The position numbers and the translations under genes are program-made. The notes under the pieces were generated by a model. That model worked only from the letters and a program-made list of their open reading frames with translations. It had not been told where the DNA came from and made no database searches. A stretch of DNA of 23,263 bases, from the IMG/VR virus record IMGVR_UViG_3300037502_001690, positions 1 to 23,263 of that record, one strand, 5' to 3'. Source of the DNA: a virus. Positions 7,270 to 14,072 of the stretch are shown piece after piece. Position 1 is the first letter of the stretch, and every line of letters starts with the position of its first letter.

Positions 7270-7559
7270 CCTCCGAGTTGGCCGGCATCCGAAAATTCCT
7301 CAAACGCACCAAGACTCTGGCGCAGTTGCAGGAAATGGCGACGGCACTTTTTGCCATTGCCGACAGCGAGGTGGTCATCACTTCGACAGGGTTTGAAGGC
7401 GGCAGCGCCAGCGGCCAAGCCCGCAAGTATTCCAAGGGCGACATCCTCAACATCGTCGAGGATCTGATCGAAGACCTCGCCCCCTCCGCAGAGCCCGCCA
7501 AAGTCCGCAGCGCGGGCATGGTTTACGCCGATTGGTCCGAAGCGCCCGCCCGTCTGTGA
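7266..7559 (+). CDS. gpW-like head-tail connector (positional), 97 aa
   Basis: A small protein encoded between the large terminase and the portal, exactly where lambda carries gpW, which stabilises packaged DNA and forms part of the head-tail connector. The sequence has an N-terminal helix (ELAGIRKFLKRTKTLAQLQEM), a beta-like segment SEVVITSTGF and a helix around SKGDILNIVEDLIEDL, roughly the gpW arrangement, but it is longer than lambda gpW (68 aa). The frame is open upstream to 7179; ATG 7266 is preferred for its 4-nt overlap with the terminase stop and the TTTGACA 14 nt upstream. Confidence 0.6.
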   Translation: MTSELAGIRKFLKRTKTLAQLQEMATALFAIADSEVVITSTGFEGGSASGQARKYSKGDILNIVEDLIEDLAPSAEPAKVRSAGMVYADWSEAPARL

Positions 7560-7566
7560 TTTGACA
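7560..7566 (+). promoter_or_regulatory. TTTGACA start-proximal motif
   Basis: It begins immediately after the stop codon TGA (7557-7559) and lies 13 nt before the GTG start of the portal gene. The spacer has no clear SD. Confidence 0.5.
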
Positions 7567-7579
7567 GACCGCCGCAGGC

Positions 7580-9076
7580 GTGGCGGAAAATCAAACGAAA
7601 TCAAAGCGCGGAGGCGCACGCCCCGGAGCCGGTCGCCCGCGCAAGCCCGTTGCCAAGAATGCCGCCTACGAGGCCGGCGAACTTTACCAACCCGGCAGGA
7701 CGTTCATCTACCTGCCGACCGTCGAGCCGCGCAACGAGCTAACCAACGGCACGCGCATCAACATCATGCGGAAGGCGCGCTGGCTCTACAACAACGTGGG
7801 CCTTGCCGCCCGCGCGGTGGACGGTGTGGCGCGCTACGTTTGCGGGACGGGCATCATCCCCGCCGCCCGCACCTCGGACGAGGCATGGAACCGCCAGGCT
7901 GAAGAAATGTTTGAGGACACCGTGGGCCGCGAGGCGTTCGGGTTCGACGCCGGGGGGCAGGTCAATTTCTACGAGGCGCAAAGTTTCATCGTGCGCCATG
8001 TCGCCATCGACGGCGACTTTTTCGGGCAGTTCATCAAATCCGACAGCGGGCGCGCCTTGGTCCGTTTCATGGGAGCCGAGCAAGTCGGCAACGCCTCCAC
8101 GCCGCTGGCGCAAGACGAATGGCAAGACGGCGTGCGGACGGATCGTTACGGCAAACCGACGCAATACCGCATCCTTGGCAGCGCCGACGCGCAGCGGTTC
8201 ACGGATGTTTCCGCCGACGACATCCTGCATTTTCGCCGCCCTGTCCGCATCGGCTACACCCGCAGCCCGTCATGGTTGGCTCGCGCGGCCCTGCACCTGC
8301 ACGACATGGCCGACATCGTCAGCTACACCAAGCAGACGTTCAAACTGGCGAGCCAACCCGCGTTTATCATCGAGTCGCCGGATGCCATGAACATCGGCAT
8401 GGGCGCCGCGCTTAAAAAGCAGGACGCCTCCACGGGCTCCGTGACCCTCGACAAACTCTATTCGCAATCCGGCGTGGTGCAGTTGCCGCCCGGCAGCAAG
8501 TTGCAGCAGTTCAAAAACGAGCACCCCGGCAACAACTTTCAGCAGTTCCTTGATTTCCTTGCCCGCGATATCTCGTGGGGCATTGGCCTCTCGCCCGAAA
8601 TGCTGTGGTCGGTGGCCGGGATCGGCGGGGCAAATACGCGCTATGTGCTGGCCGACGCGCAGGTGTTTTTCTCCGAGTTGCAGGATTGGCTCATCAATCA
8701 GTTTTGCCGCCGCTACTGGAAGTATTGGGTTTGGTCTGAGATCCAAGCCGGTCGCCTGCCACTGCGCGACGATTGGTGGAGGGTGGATTTTATCCCGCCC
8801 GCCCGCGCCACGGTGGACTTTGGCCGCGACACGAAAGCATTGCTGGAAATCGTCCGCACCGGCGCGATGTCCACCCGACGCTTTGCCGAGATGCACGGAC
8901 TGGACGAGGAGGCCGAGGAAGATGCGGCGATTGCCGCCGCGCTTCGCCGCAAAGAAAAGTGCGAAGCGGCAGGCTTGAGCGTTACCGACGTGTTCCCGCC
9001 TGCGCCCGGCTCGCCCATTAACGCGCCAACGCCAGAAGAACCAGAAGCGCCAACGCCGCCGCCTGCCGACGTTTGA
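7580..9076 (+). CDS. Portal protein, lambda family (Phage_portal_2), 498 aa
   Basis: The dodecameric portal is the vertex through which DNA enters and leaves the capsid. Family-like segments include NNVGLAARAVDGVARYVCGTGI (about 70-91), VRHVAIDGDFFGQF (134-147), a wing/stem region with ADDILHFRRP (213-222) and DISWGIGLSPEMLWSV (about 330-345). Length matches lambda gpB (533 aa). The GTG start is supported by TTTGACA 13 nt upstream and the short gap to the previous stop. The N-terminus carries KRGGARPGAGRPRKP (residues 9-23), a basic Gly/Arg/Pro tail with a GRP core like an AT-hook, which is unusual for a portal. The C-terminus is Pro/Glu-rich. Confidence 0.9.
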   Translation: MAENQTKSKRGGARPGAGRPRKPVAKNAAYEAGELYQPGRTFIYLPTVEPRNELTNGTRINIMRKARWLYNNVGLAARAVDGVARYVCGTGIIPAARTSDEAWNRQAEEMFEDTVGREAFGFDAGGQVNFYEAQSFIVRHVAIDGDFFGQFIKSDSGRALVRFMGAEQVGNASTPLAQDEWQDGVRTDRYGKPTQYRILGSADAQRFTDVSADDILHFRRPVRIGYTRSPSWLARAALHLHDMADIVSYTKQTFKLASQPAFIIESPDAMNIGMGAALKKQDASTGSVTLDKLYSQSGVVQLPPGSKLQQFKNEHPGNNFQQFLDFLARDISWGIGLSPEMLWSVAGIGGANTRYVLADAQVFFSELQDWLINQFCRRYWKYWVWSEIQAGRLPLRDDWWRVDFIPPARATVDFGRDTKALLEIVRTGAMSTRRFAEMHGLDEEAEEDAAIAAALRRKEKCEAAGLSVTDVFPPAPGSPINAPTPEEPEAPTPPPADV

Positions 9077-9078
9077 CA
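9072..9078 (+). promoter_or_regulatory. TTTGACA start-proximal motif (contains the upstream stop)
   Basis: The TGA at 9074-9076, which ends the portal gene, is embedded in the heptamer. The motif is 13 nt before ATG 9092 and continues as TTTGACACCCG, shared with the copy at 21187. Confidence 0.5.
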
Positions 9079-9091
9079 CCCGCGAGGGTGC

Positions 9092-10138
9092 ATGGCCCAG
9101 AAGTGGTATGCGTTTAAAAACTCTTCCGACAAGAGCGGCGAGGTTGAGCTTTCTATCTACGACGAAATCGGTGCGTTTGGCATCGGCGCAAAAGAGTTCA
9201 TTGCAGAACTGCGCGAATACAAAGGCCAGCACGTCCACGTCCGCATCAACTCCCCCGGTGGAGAGATCATCGACGGAAGCGCCATTGCCAACGCGCTAAA
9301 CCGCCACGAAGGCGGAGTCACCGTCCACATCGACGGCCTTGCGGCATCAATGGCGAGCTACATCGCCATGTCGGGGAACCCGACTTACATGAGCGAAAAC
9401 GCACTGCTCATGATCCACAACCCGTGGACGCTGGCCGCAGGCGAAGCCGAAGACCTCCGCAAGCAAGCCGACCTGCTCGACACCATGAAGGCCACGCTGG
9501 TGCGCGGCTACCAGCGCAAGAGTGGGATGCCTGCTGAAGAGATCAGCAAGCTCATGGACGAGGAAACTTGGCTGACCGCTTTGGAAGCCACCGCCCTCGG
9601 CTTTGTCGATGCCATCGAAGACGGCATCCCGGCCGCCGCCAGTGCCAAGGATCTCCGCCGCAGATTTGACAGCTTCGCGCAGCGTATGGACGAAAAAAAT
9701 TCCGTCGCTACCGAAACCGAAGTCGCCGCGCCTGCGGTTGAAGCTGTGGTCGAGGAAGCGCCTGTCGCCGTCGAGGCCGAAGCGCCCGAAGTCAAAGAAG
9801 CCCCCGCCGCCGAAGAGGCCGCGCCGGAAGCCAAGGCTGACGATTCCGCCGAGAAGGTCGCCGCGCTGGAAGCCGAGAAGGCCGAGGCCATCGCCCGCGC
9901 CGAAGCTGCCGAGGCTGAACTTGCCAAGGTCAAAGAAGCCTTTGCTGCGCTGGAGAAATCCGCGGGCGTTTCCGCCGCTTCCGACACCCCCGCCGTCAAG
10001 GCTGAAGCCGCCGACCCCGTCGCGCAGTGGATGGCCGCAGTCGAGGCCAAGGACTACGCGACCGCCAACAAACTTTACGCCGAGCACAAGAAGGCCATCT
10101 GGGCCGCTCGCGCCTCACTTTCCAAGGCCACCAGCTAA
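9092..10138 (+). CDS. Head maturation protease (ClpP/S14-like) with C-terminal scaffold domain, 348 aa
   Basis: Residues 1-190 are a ClpP-fold serine protease that should cleave scaffold and portal or coat tails during prohead maturation. The oxyanion strand NSPGGEIIDGSAI (53-65), nucleophile Ser86 in DGLAASMASY (81-90), His109 in MIHNP (107-111) and a likely Asp156 in LMDEETW (154-160) match the family triad. From about 199 the sequence becomes an Ala/Glu/Lys-rich, coiled-coil-like tail typical of scaffolding. This is the lambda C/Nu3 arrangement. The start is backed by GAGG at 9084-9087 and TTTGACA 13 nt upstream. An internal ATG at 9686 probably produces the tail alone. Confidence 0.88.
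   Translation: MAQKWYAFKNSSDKSGEVELSIYDEIGAFGIGAKEFIAELREYKGQHVHVRINSPGGEIIDGSAIANALNRHEGGVTVHIDGLAASMASYIAMSGNPTYMSENALLMIHNPWTLAAGEAEDLRKQADLLDTMKATLVRGYQRKSGMPAEEISKLMDEETWLTALEATALGFVDAIEDGIPAAASAKDLRRRFDSFAQRMDEKNSVATETEVAAPAVEAVVEEAPVAVEAEAPEVKEAPAAEEAAPEAKADDSAEKVAALEAEKAEAIARAEAAEAELAKVKEAFAALEKSAGVSAASDTPAVKAEAADPVAQWMAAVEAKDYATANKLYAEHKKAIWAARASLSKATS
9665..9671 (+). promoter_or_regulatory. Internal TTTGACA motif before the nested scaffold start
   Basis: This copy is inside the protease gene, in frame as Phe-Asp-Ser, and lies 14 nt before an in-frame ATG (9686), the same spacing as at real gene starts. It is the best evidence that the motif marks initiation sites rather than stop codons. 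Confidence 0.5.
9686..10138 (+). CDS. Nested in-frame capsid scaffolding protein (Nu3-like), 150 aa
   Basis: Translation from the internal ATG at codon 199 of the protease gene would give a 150-residue protein made only of the scaffold domain: an acidic Ala/Glu/Val/Pro-rich region (residues 8-70 or so), a coiled-coil-like helix (KVAALEAEKAEAIARAEAAE), and a helical C-terminal coat-binding-like end. Lambda makes Nu3 in exactly this way from within gene C. The sequence support is the TTTGACA motif at the standard 14-nt distance; there is no clear SD. The capsid gene follows 44 nt later. Expression as a separate product is inference. Confidence 0.6.
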   Translation: MDEKNSVATETEVAAPAVEAVVEEAPVAVEAEAPEVKEAPAAEEAAPEAKADDSAEKVAALEAEKAEAIARAEAAEAELAKVKEAFAALEKSAGVSAASDTPAVKAEAADPVAQWMAAVEAKDYATANKLYAEHKKAIWAARASLSKATS

Positions 10139-10182
10139 GGAAAAACCAACAAACAACAAAACCAACCTAATCAACCAAAGAT
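10139..10182 (+). promoter_or_regulatory. CAA-rich, G-poor leader of the coat gene
   Basis: The 44-nt gap before the coat gene is almost free of G after its first bases and consists of AAC/CAA runs (AACCAACAAACAACAAAACC, continuing to the ATG). There is no SD and no TTTGACA. Such a leader should be unstructured and may itself promote ribosome loading on the most highly expressed gene. Confidence 0.5.
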
Positions 10183-11034
10183 ATGGCTAACGTATTCGAT
10201 TCCGGGCTGGTGGTCGCCACCATCTCGCAACAGGTGCAAACGGTCTTGGCTAATCGCCTCGCCCCTCTTCGCATTTTCACCACTGACTTCTCCAACGAAG
10301 TCAAGAAAGCAAAGGACACCATTCAGGTGCCCATCGTCTCGGCAACCAGCGCCACCGCTGTCAACCCGACCAACTTTGAACCCGGCTCCGATGTGACCGT
10401 TGGCAAGGCCACCGTCACCTTGGATCACGTGGCTCAGTTCTTCGGCATCAGCCAGAGCGACCTCGCTCTCGGCCACCGCTTGGAGAACCTCATCAAGATC
10501 AACGTGGACGCTCTGGCCGACAAGCTCTGGAGCATCGCCATCACGCCGGTCACGACCGTCAACTACGGCGCGGCGGTTGTCACCACGACCACGATCACCC
10601 CCGGCAGCGGCCATCTGGCCACCCTGTGGAGCACGATCAGCAAAGCCCCGAACAAGGGACTGGTCGTCACCCCGCAGATCTACTCGGCGCTCATCCCGAC
10701 CAACGCCGACTTCCTGCCGCTCCAGAACGGTGCCTACGGTTTCGACAGCGGCATCTACTTCGCCAACAGCTTCAGTGGCGCAGTCGCGGGCCTCGACGGC
10801 TTCGCCTGCTCGCGCGAAGCGGTGTGCGTTGCCGCCGCCAAGCCGATGATCGACCCTGCGGTTTCCTCGCAGTTCCAGATCAGCGACCAGGTCGTGACCA
10901 TCGAAGACCTCGGTCTGTCGGTCTACTGGAACGTCTGGGGATCGACCAACAACCGCCAGGTCAACGCCTCCATCGAAGTCATGTTCGGCGCGGCTCCGGG
11001 CCTCAAGGACGGCACGATGGCGCTGATCGTCTGA
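10183..11034 (+). CDS. Major capsid (coat) protein, 283 aa
   Basis: Position directly after protease/scaffold, a separate unstructured leader and a following terminator all mark this as the coat gene. The sequence is Ala/Thr/Val-rich, beta-dominated and of neutral charge: FTTDFSNEVKKAKDTIQVPIVSA near residues 32-54 resembles the N-arm/E-loop entry of HK97-fold coats, and the C-terminus (NASIEVMFGAAPGLKDGTMALIV) resembles the usual final strand. I cannot place it in a named coat family by eye. It lacks an SD, unlike the early genes. Length is typical for a small HK97-type coat. Confidence 0.82.
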   Translation: MANVFDSGLVVATISQQVQTVLANRLAPLRIFTTDFSNEVKKAKDTIQVPIVSATSATAVNPTNFEPGSDVTVGKATVTLDHVAQFFGISQSDLALGHRLENLIKINVDALADKLWSIAITPVTTVNYGAAVVTTTTITPGSGHLATLWSTISKAPNKGLVVTPQIYSALIPTNADFLPLQNGAYGFDSGIYFANSFSGAVAGLDGFACSREAVCVAAAKPMIDPAVSSQFQISDQVVTIEDLGLSVYWNVWGSTNNRQVNASIEVMFGAAPGLKDGTMALIV

Positions 11035-11049
11035 GTCTGTGTGTTCATC

Positions 11050-11079
11050 CTCCCGGCGGATTGAGTGGCCCGCCGGGAG
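11050..11079 (+). terminator. Hairpin downstream of the coat gene
   Basis: A perfect 10-bp stem, CTCCCGGCGG (11050-11059) with CCGCCGGGAG (11070-11079), encloses a 10-nt loop and is followed by only TTT. It is a weak terminator at best, or a 3' stabilising hairpin for the coat mRNA. Confidence 0.55.
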
Positions 11080-11103
11080 TTTCCATCTGGGTTTCGACCC
11101 GAA

Positions 11104-11139
11104 GGGTCACGGTTCCACTCGCCGTGGCCCTTTCTTTTT
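11104..11139 (+). terminator. Intrinsic terminator after the coat gene
   Basis: GGGTCACGG (11104-11112) pairs with CCGTGGCCC (11122-11130; 9 bp, one G-U pair) around a 9-nt loop and is followed by TTTCTTTTT (11131-11139), a textbook rho-independent terminator. It ends 5 nt before the next start codon, so downstream genes need read-through or antitermination. GACCC (11096-11100) could pair instead with GGGTC (11104-11108), a possible competing hairpin. Confidence 0.75.
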
Positions 11140-11144
11140 GAATA

Positions 11145-12872
11145 GTGGCAAAAGTTCATCTCGGCATCATCTGCGGCAACGAAGCGGAAAACATCACCCG
11201 CTTCCTCAATAGCTTTCAGCCGCACGTTGATTCCGTCTCCGTAGTCCGCGCCTGCGGCAACCAGCCGCCCGACGCCACGCTGGACATCGCCAAAGAGCGC
11301 GGTTGCCTGACGGGCGAGTATGTGAACGCCGAGGCCGGCAAAGATTGGCCGCACGTGGACAGCTTCGCCGCTGCCCGCAACCAGAGCTTTGCCCTCGCAC
11401 CCGAAGGCGCCGACTGGCTCATGTGGGCCGATTGCGACGACCTGCTGACCCCCACGGGCGCGGAAGTCCTGCGGATGATACGGGAGGGACACCCGATGGA
11501 GGGTGACGCCATTTTTTCGCCTTACATCACCAACGCCAGCGGCAGCTACGCACGGCGCATACGCCTGGTCAAAGCCGCTGCGTTCAAGCAGTGGATCAAC
11601 GCCGTCCACGAGGACATCGAAACGCGCGAGGGCACGGAAAATTCATGGTGCGCGGAATTGCAGGTCATGCATATGCCGCAGACCAACAAGCGCGGCAGCG
11701 TCACCCGCAACCGCAATATCTTGGAAAGCATCCCGCCCGAAAAGCGCACGGGCCGCGAATGGTGGTTCCTGTTCCGCGAGTGCGAGATTCAGCAGGACAT
11801 TCCGACCGCCATGCACGCCGCCGTCATCGCCACGGGCCGCGATGATTTGGGCGACGAAGAAAAGTATGTGGCCTACATGACCATTGGCCGCTGGCTCAAA
11901 GACGTGGACGAGGCCGAGCGCCCCTTGCTGGAAGCCGTGCGCCTGATGCCGCACCGCCGAGAAGGCTATGCCGAGCTTGCCAAGCTGCATCTGGCGCGCG
12001 GCAAAGCCACCAAGGCGCTGGCCTACGCGAACGCTATGGAGGCCCAGCCCATGCCCGACGAACCAAGCTGGACGCACGACGCCTCGCTCTACGGCTGGCG
12101 GGCGCATGATTTGAAGACCCTGGCCCTTGCCAAAGCCGGCCACACCAAGGGAGCAGAGCGTCTGCGGAAAGAATGGCTCAAACGGCTCAGGCCCCGCATT
12201 GCCGTGGGCCACCCGGCGGGCAGGGGAGCCAAGGACATCGAGGTCCGCGACCTGTGGTTGAGTCGTGCCGCGCACCCGGAACGAGTGGCCTACTATTTCG
12301 GCATCTGCGAGTCGGACAAGGAGGTGGTCGAGCAGTTGCAGCACTACCCGCACGGGCTGGCTGCCGCCGTTCCCGAAGGCCACAGCAGCGCCGTGGCCAA
12401 CTACAACGCCGCCGCCCGCGCGGCCACCGCATCGGGCGCGCGCATCTTCATCATGGCGCAGTCGGACGTTTACCCGCCCCATGGATGGGACGAGCAGGTG
12501 ATCCAAGCCATGAAGCCGCACATGGACAAGCCTACGGTCTTGCACGTTTCCGACGGCTTTCGTGGCCCGACGGACCCGCTGATGACCATCATGTGCTTTA
12601 ACTGGCGCTGGTGGCTGGGGCGCGAGTGGTTGCTGTGCCCGGAATACGACGGCTATTGGTCGGACACCGAGTTTTCCTTCCGCGCCTACCGCGACGGGGT
12701 GGTGCAGGACGGGCGCCACATTAAGTTTTACCACGACCACCCGGCATTCACCGGCGCGGCCTCCGACGAGGTGTATATGCGCCAGCAAAACCCGGAAGCC
12801 AACGAGCGCGGCAAAGCCATCTTCTGCCGACGCAACCCCGACGCCGTAGCCAAAGGCTGGGCCAAACTTTGA
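11145..12872 (+). CDS. Two-domain glycosyltransferase with TPR-like linker, 575 aa
   Basis: The N-terminal ~200 residues are a GT-A, family-2-like glycosyltransferase: start KVHLGIICGNEAENITRFL and a metal-binding DxD-type ADCDD (95-99). A helical, TPR-like segment (about 205-345) follows, then a second GT-A-like domain (about 348-575) with AQSDVYPPHGW (Asp441 possible metal ligand) and WWLGREWLLCPEYDGYWSD. It should transfer a sugar from an activated donor; the acceptor is unknown. It sits between coat and connector genes, an unusual site, 5 nt after a terminator. The start is a GTG with no SD or TTTGACA motif. Related multi-domain enzymes decorate surface polymers or virion proteins; which applies here is not shown. 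Confidence 0.8.
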   Translation: MAKVHLGIICGNEAENITRFLNSFQPHVDSVSVVRACGNQPPDATLDIAKERGCLTGEYVNAEAGKDWPHVDSFAAARNQSFALAPEGADWLMWADCDDLLTPTGAEVLRMIREGHPMEGDAIFSPYITNASGSYARRIRLVKAAAFKQWINAVHEDIETREGTENSWCAELQVMHMPQTNKRGSVTRNRNILESIPPEKRTGREWWFLFRECEIQQDIPTAMHAAVIATGRDDLGDEEKYVAYMTIGRWLKDVDEAERPLLEAVRLMPHRREGYAELAKLHLARGKATKALAYANAMEAQPMPDEPSWTHDASLYGWRAHDLKTLALAKAGHTKGAERLRKEWLKRLRPRIAVGHPAGRGAKDIEVRDLWLSRAAHPERVAYYFGICESDKEVVEQLQHYPHGLAAAVPEGHSSAVANYNAAARAATASGARIFIMAQSDVYPPHGWDEQVIQAMKPHMDKPTVLHVSDGFRGPTDPLMTIMCFNWRWWLGREWLLCPEYDGYWSDTEFSFRAYRDGVVQDGRHIKFYHDHPAFTGAASDEVYMRQQNPEANERGKAIFCRRNPDAVAKGWAKL

Positions 12873-12874
12873 CA
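12868..12874 (+). promoter_or_regulatory. TTTGACA start-proximal motif (contains the upstream stop)
   Basis: The glycosyltransferase stop TGA (12870-12872) lies within the heptamer, 14 nt before ATG 12889. Confidence 0.5.
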
Positions 12875-12888
12875 GAAGGCCCAAGGCA

Positions 12889-13224
12889 ATGAATGCCGCG
12901 TCTCTGACCGAGTTTGCCAAGCTCGCCGCCAGCACCATCAAGACCAGTTTCGGCAGCACGGTCATTTTCGGCACCGCCTGGAACGGCGCCCCGCGCAGCT
13001 TCACCTGCGCCGTCTCGACGGGCACACCCGAACTTAACCTTGAGTCGGGCGGCTACCAGCAGCCGGTGGACTACGTGGTGCGCGTCAGCAAGACCGATAT
13101 GCCTTGCGCGCCCGAAGCCAAAGACCCTGTGACGATTGACGGCAAAAACTACCGCGTGCTGTCGGTGCGGCAAAACTACTCGCCGCTCGCGCAGGAGTGG
13201 ATCGTGGAGGTCGGCAACCCGTGA
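12889..13224 (+). CDS. Head-tail connector / tail attachment protein (FII-like), 111 aa
   Basis: Small connector protein at the head-tail boundary. The C-terminal part VTIDGKNYRVLSVRQNYSPLAQEWIVEVGNP (about 81-111) has the strand pattern of lambda gpFII-type tail attachment proteins (G-D-x-v-x-i-x-G-x-x-Y-x-V-x-x-V ... L). A helical N-terminus (about 1-20) precedes a beta-rich body. Length equals that of gpFII (117 aa). The start is supported by TTTGACA 14 nt upstream and an AAGG. It overlaps the next gene (GTGA). Confidence 0.65.
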   Translation: MNAASLTEFAKLAASTIKTSFGSTVIFGTAWNGAPRSFTCAVSTGTPELNLESGGYQQPVDYVVRVSKTDMPCAPEAKDPVTIDGKNYRVLSVRQNYSPLAQEWIVEVGNP

Positions 13225-13634
13225 ACCCTCTGGAAGTAGAAAAGGGCGTGGCAGCTTACCTGCGCGCGTTAAACACCCTTCCCGCAGGCACGCAGGTCCA
13301 CGAGTCCGTGAGCGCCGAGGACTTGGACTTTGAAAAGCAGGCCGTCGTCGTCGAGGTGAGCGATAGCGAGCACCGGGGGCCAGGCGCGTTTTTGGTCAAC
13401 CTCACCGTCAGTCTGCGCTCGCCGTCGATGGCCGTCAGCCTATCCGAGCACAGCACGCTTTTCGGCATCCTTGTCACCGCCATCGAGGCGCAAAGCGCCT
13501 TCCGCACCGCCTTTGATGCCGCCGCCACGGGCGTGGATTTTGCGGGCAGCTACATCACCGCCGTGCCGGGGCCGTCTTTTGAGGACCGCGCGTGGATCAA
13601 TTCCATGCAAGTGGCCCTTGGCGTGGCCGTTTGA
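13221..13634 (+). CDS. Tail terminator protein (gpU-like, positional), 137 aa
   Basis: The gene follows the FII-like connector and precedes the tail tube genes, the place of lambda U or Z. The protein shows an N-terminal helix (NPLEVEKGVAAYLRAL), alternating strands and a C-terminal strand WINSMQVALGVAV, as in tail terminators, which cap the tube and set its length with the tape measure. A longer frame begins at 13197, but GTG 13221 overlaps the previous stop (GTGA) and has GGAGG at 13206-13210. No sequence signature allows a firmer family call. Confidence 0.55.
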   Translation: MNPLEVEKGVAAYLRALNTLPAGTQVHESVSAEDLDFEKQAVVVEVSDSEHRGPGAFLVNLTVSLRSPSMAVSLSEHSTLFGILVTAIEAQSAFRTAFDAAATGVDFAGSYITAVPGPSFEDRAWINSMQVALGVAV

Positions 13635-13636
13635 CA
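13630..13636 (+). promoter_or_regulatory. TTTGACA start-proximal motif (contains the upstream stop)
   Basis: The stop TGA (13632-13634) is embedded; the motif is 14 nt before ATG 13651 and continues as TTTGACACCC. Confidence 0.5.
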
Positions 13637-13650
13637 CCCCTGTGGAGCGT

Positions 13651-13752
13651 ATGAGCGAAGCCGCGAAACCGCAGCCCAAGCCGCAAGCCGCGCCGAGTGG
13701 CCCGCGTGGCGCAATGGTTGAGGCCCGCCTCGCCAAGAAAGCCAAGAAATAG
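13651..13752 (+). CDS. 33-aa Lys/Pro/Ala-rich mini-protein
   Basis: A very short gene whose reality rests on its context: TTTGACA 14 nt upstream, GGAG at 13643-13646, an ATG start and a stop 2 nt before the tail tube gene. The peptide is basic (MSEAAKPQPKPQAAPSGPRG, then VEARLAKKAKK) and likely disordered. Function unknown; a small tail-assembly or nucleic-acid-binding peptide is possible. Confidence 0.45.
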   Translation: MSEAAKPQPKPQAAPSGPRGAMVEARLAKKAKK

Positions 13753-13754
13753 CC

Positions 13755-14069
13755 ATGCCCTCCATCGGAATCACCAGCACCGACATTGCCGAGCCGTCCA
13801 ACTCCACAACCGAGGAGTTCACGACCGACACTTCCCTTGAAGTCGCCACCATCCGCGACAAGACGGGCGTGACCAAGCACGTGCAAAAGCTCGGTTATTC
13901 CACGACCAACTTTACCCGGCGCGGACGCGGGGCAGGCGACTTGAGCGGCGTGGCCGCTGGAGCCATCAGCGAAGGCACCGCCAAAATCATTTCCGTTTCC
14001 AACACGCAAACAGCGGACGATTTCCCCTCCTACGAAATCAGCGCCGTGCAGAAAGACGACCTCCCTTAA
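13755..14069 (+). CDS. Putative tail tube protein A, 104 aa
   Basis: A Ser/Thr-rich, beta-type protein in the position of lambda V. It resembles the next gene product: SLEVATIRDKTG, RRGRGAGDLSG, and the end SVSNTQTADDFPSYEIS align with SLEELHISEKDG, VNGRGDFPTLDV and SLSITERNEDYPDWTFT. I therefore read the two as diverged duplicates, probably tail tube or tube-associated proteins. There is no SD; the stop of the 33-aa gene lies 2 nt before the ATG. Exact role is inferred from position only. Confidence 0.55.
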   Translation: MPSIGITSTDIAEPSNSTTEEFTTDTSLEVATIRDKTGVTKHVQKLGYSTTNFTRRGRGAGDLSGVAAGAISEGTAKIISVSNTQTADDFPSYEISAVQKDDLP

Positions 14070-14072
14070 CCT

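Noticed and set aside
11643-13025. Long open frame on the - strand (about 460 codons) opposite the glycosyltransferase
   Set aside because: It is the mirror of a GC-rich coding strand, has no SD or family signature, and covers several real + strand genes with clear motifs. The same applies to long - strand frames at 1834-2847, 8270-9238 and 6442-7263.
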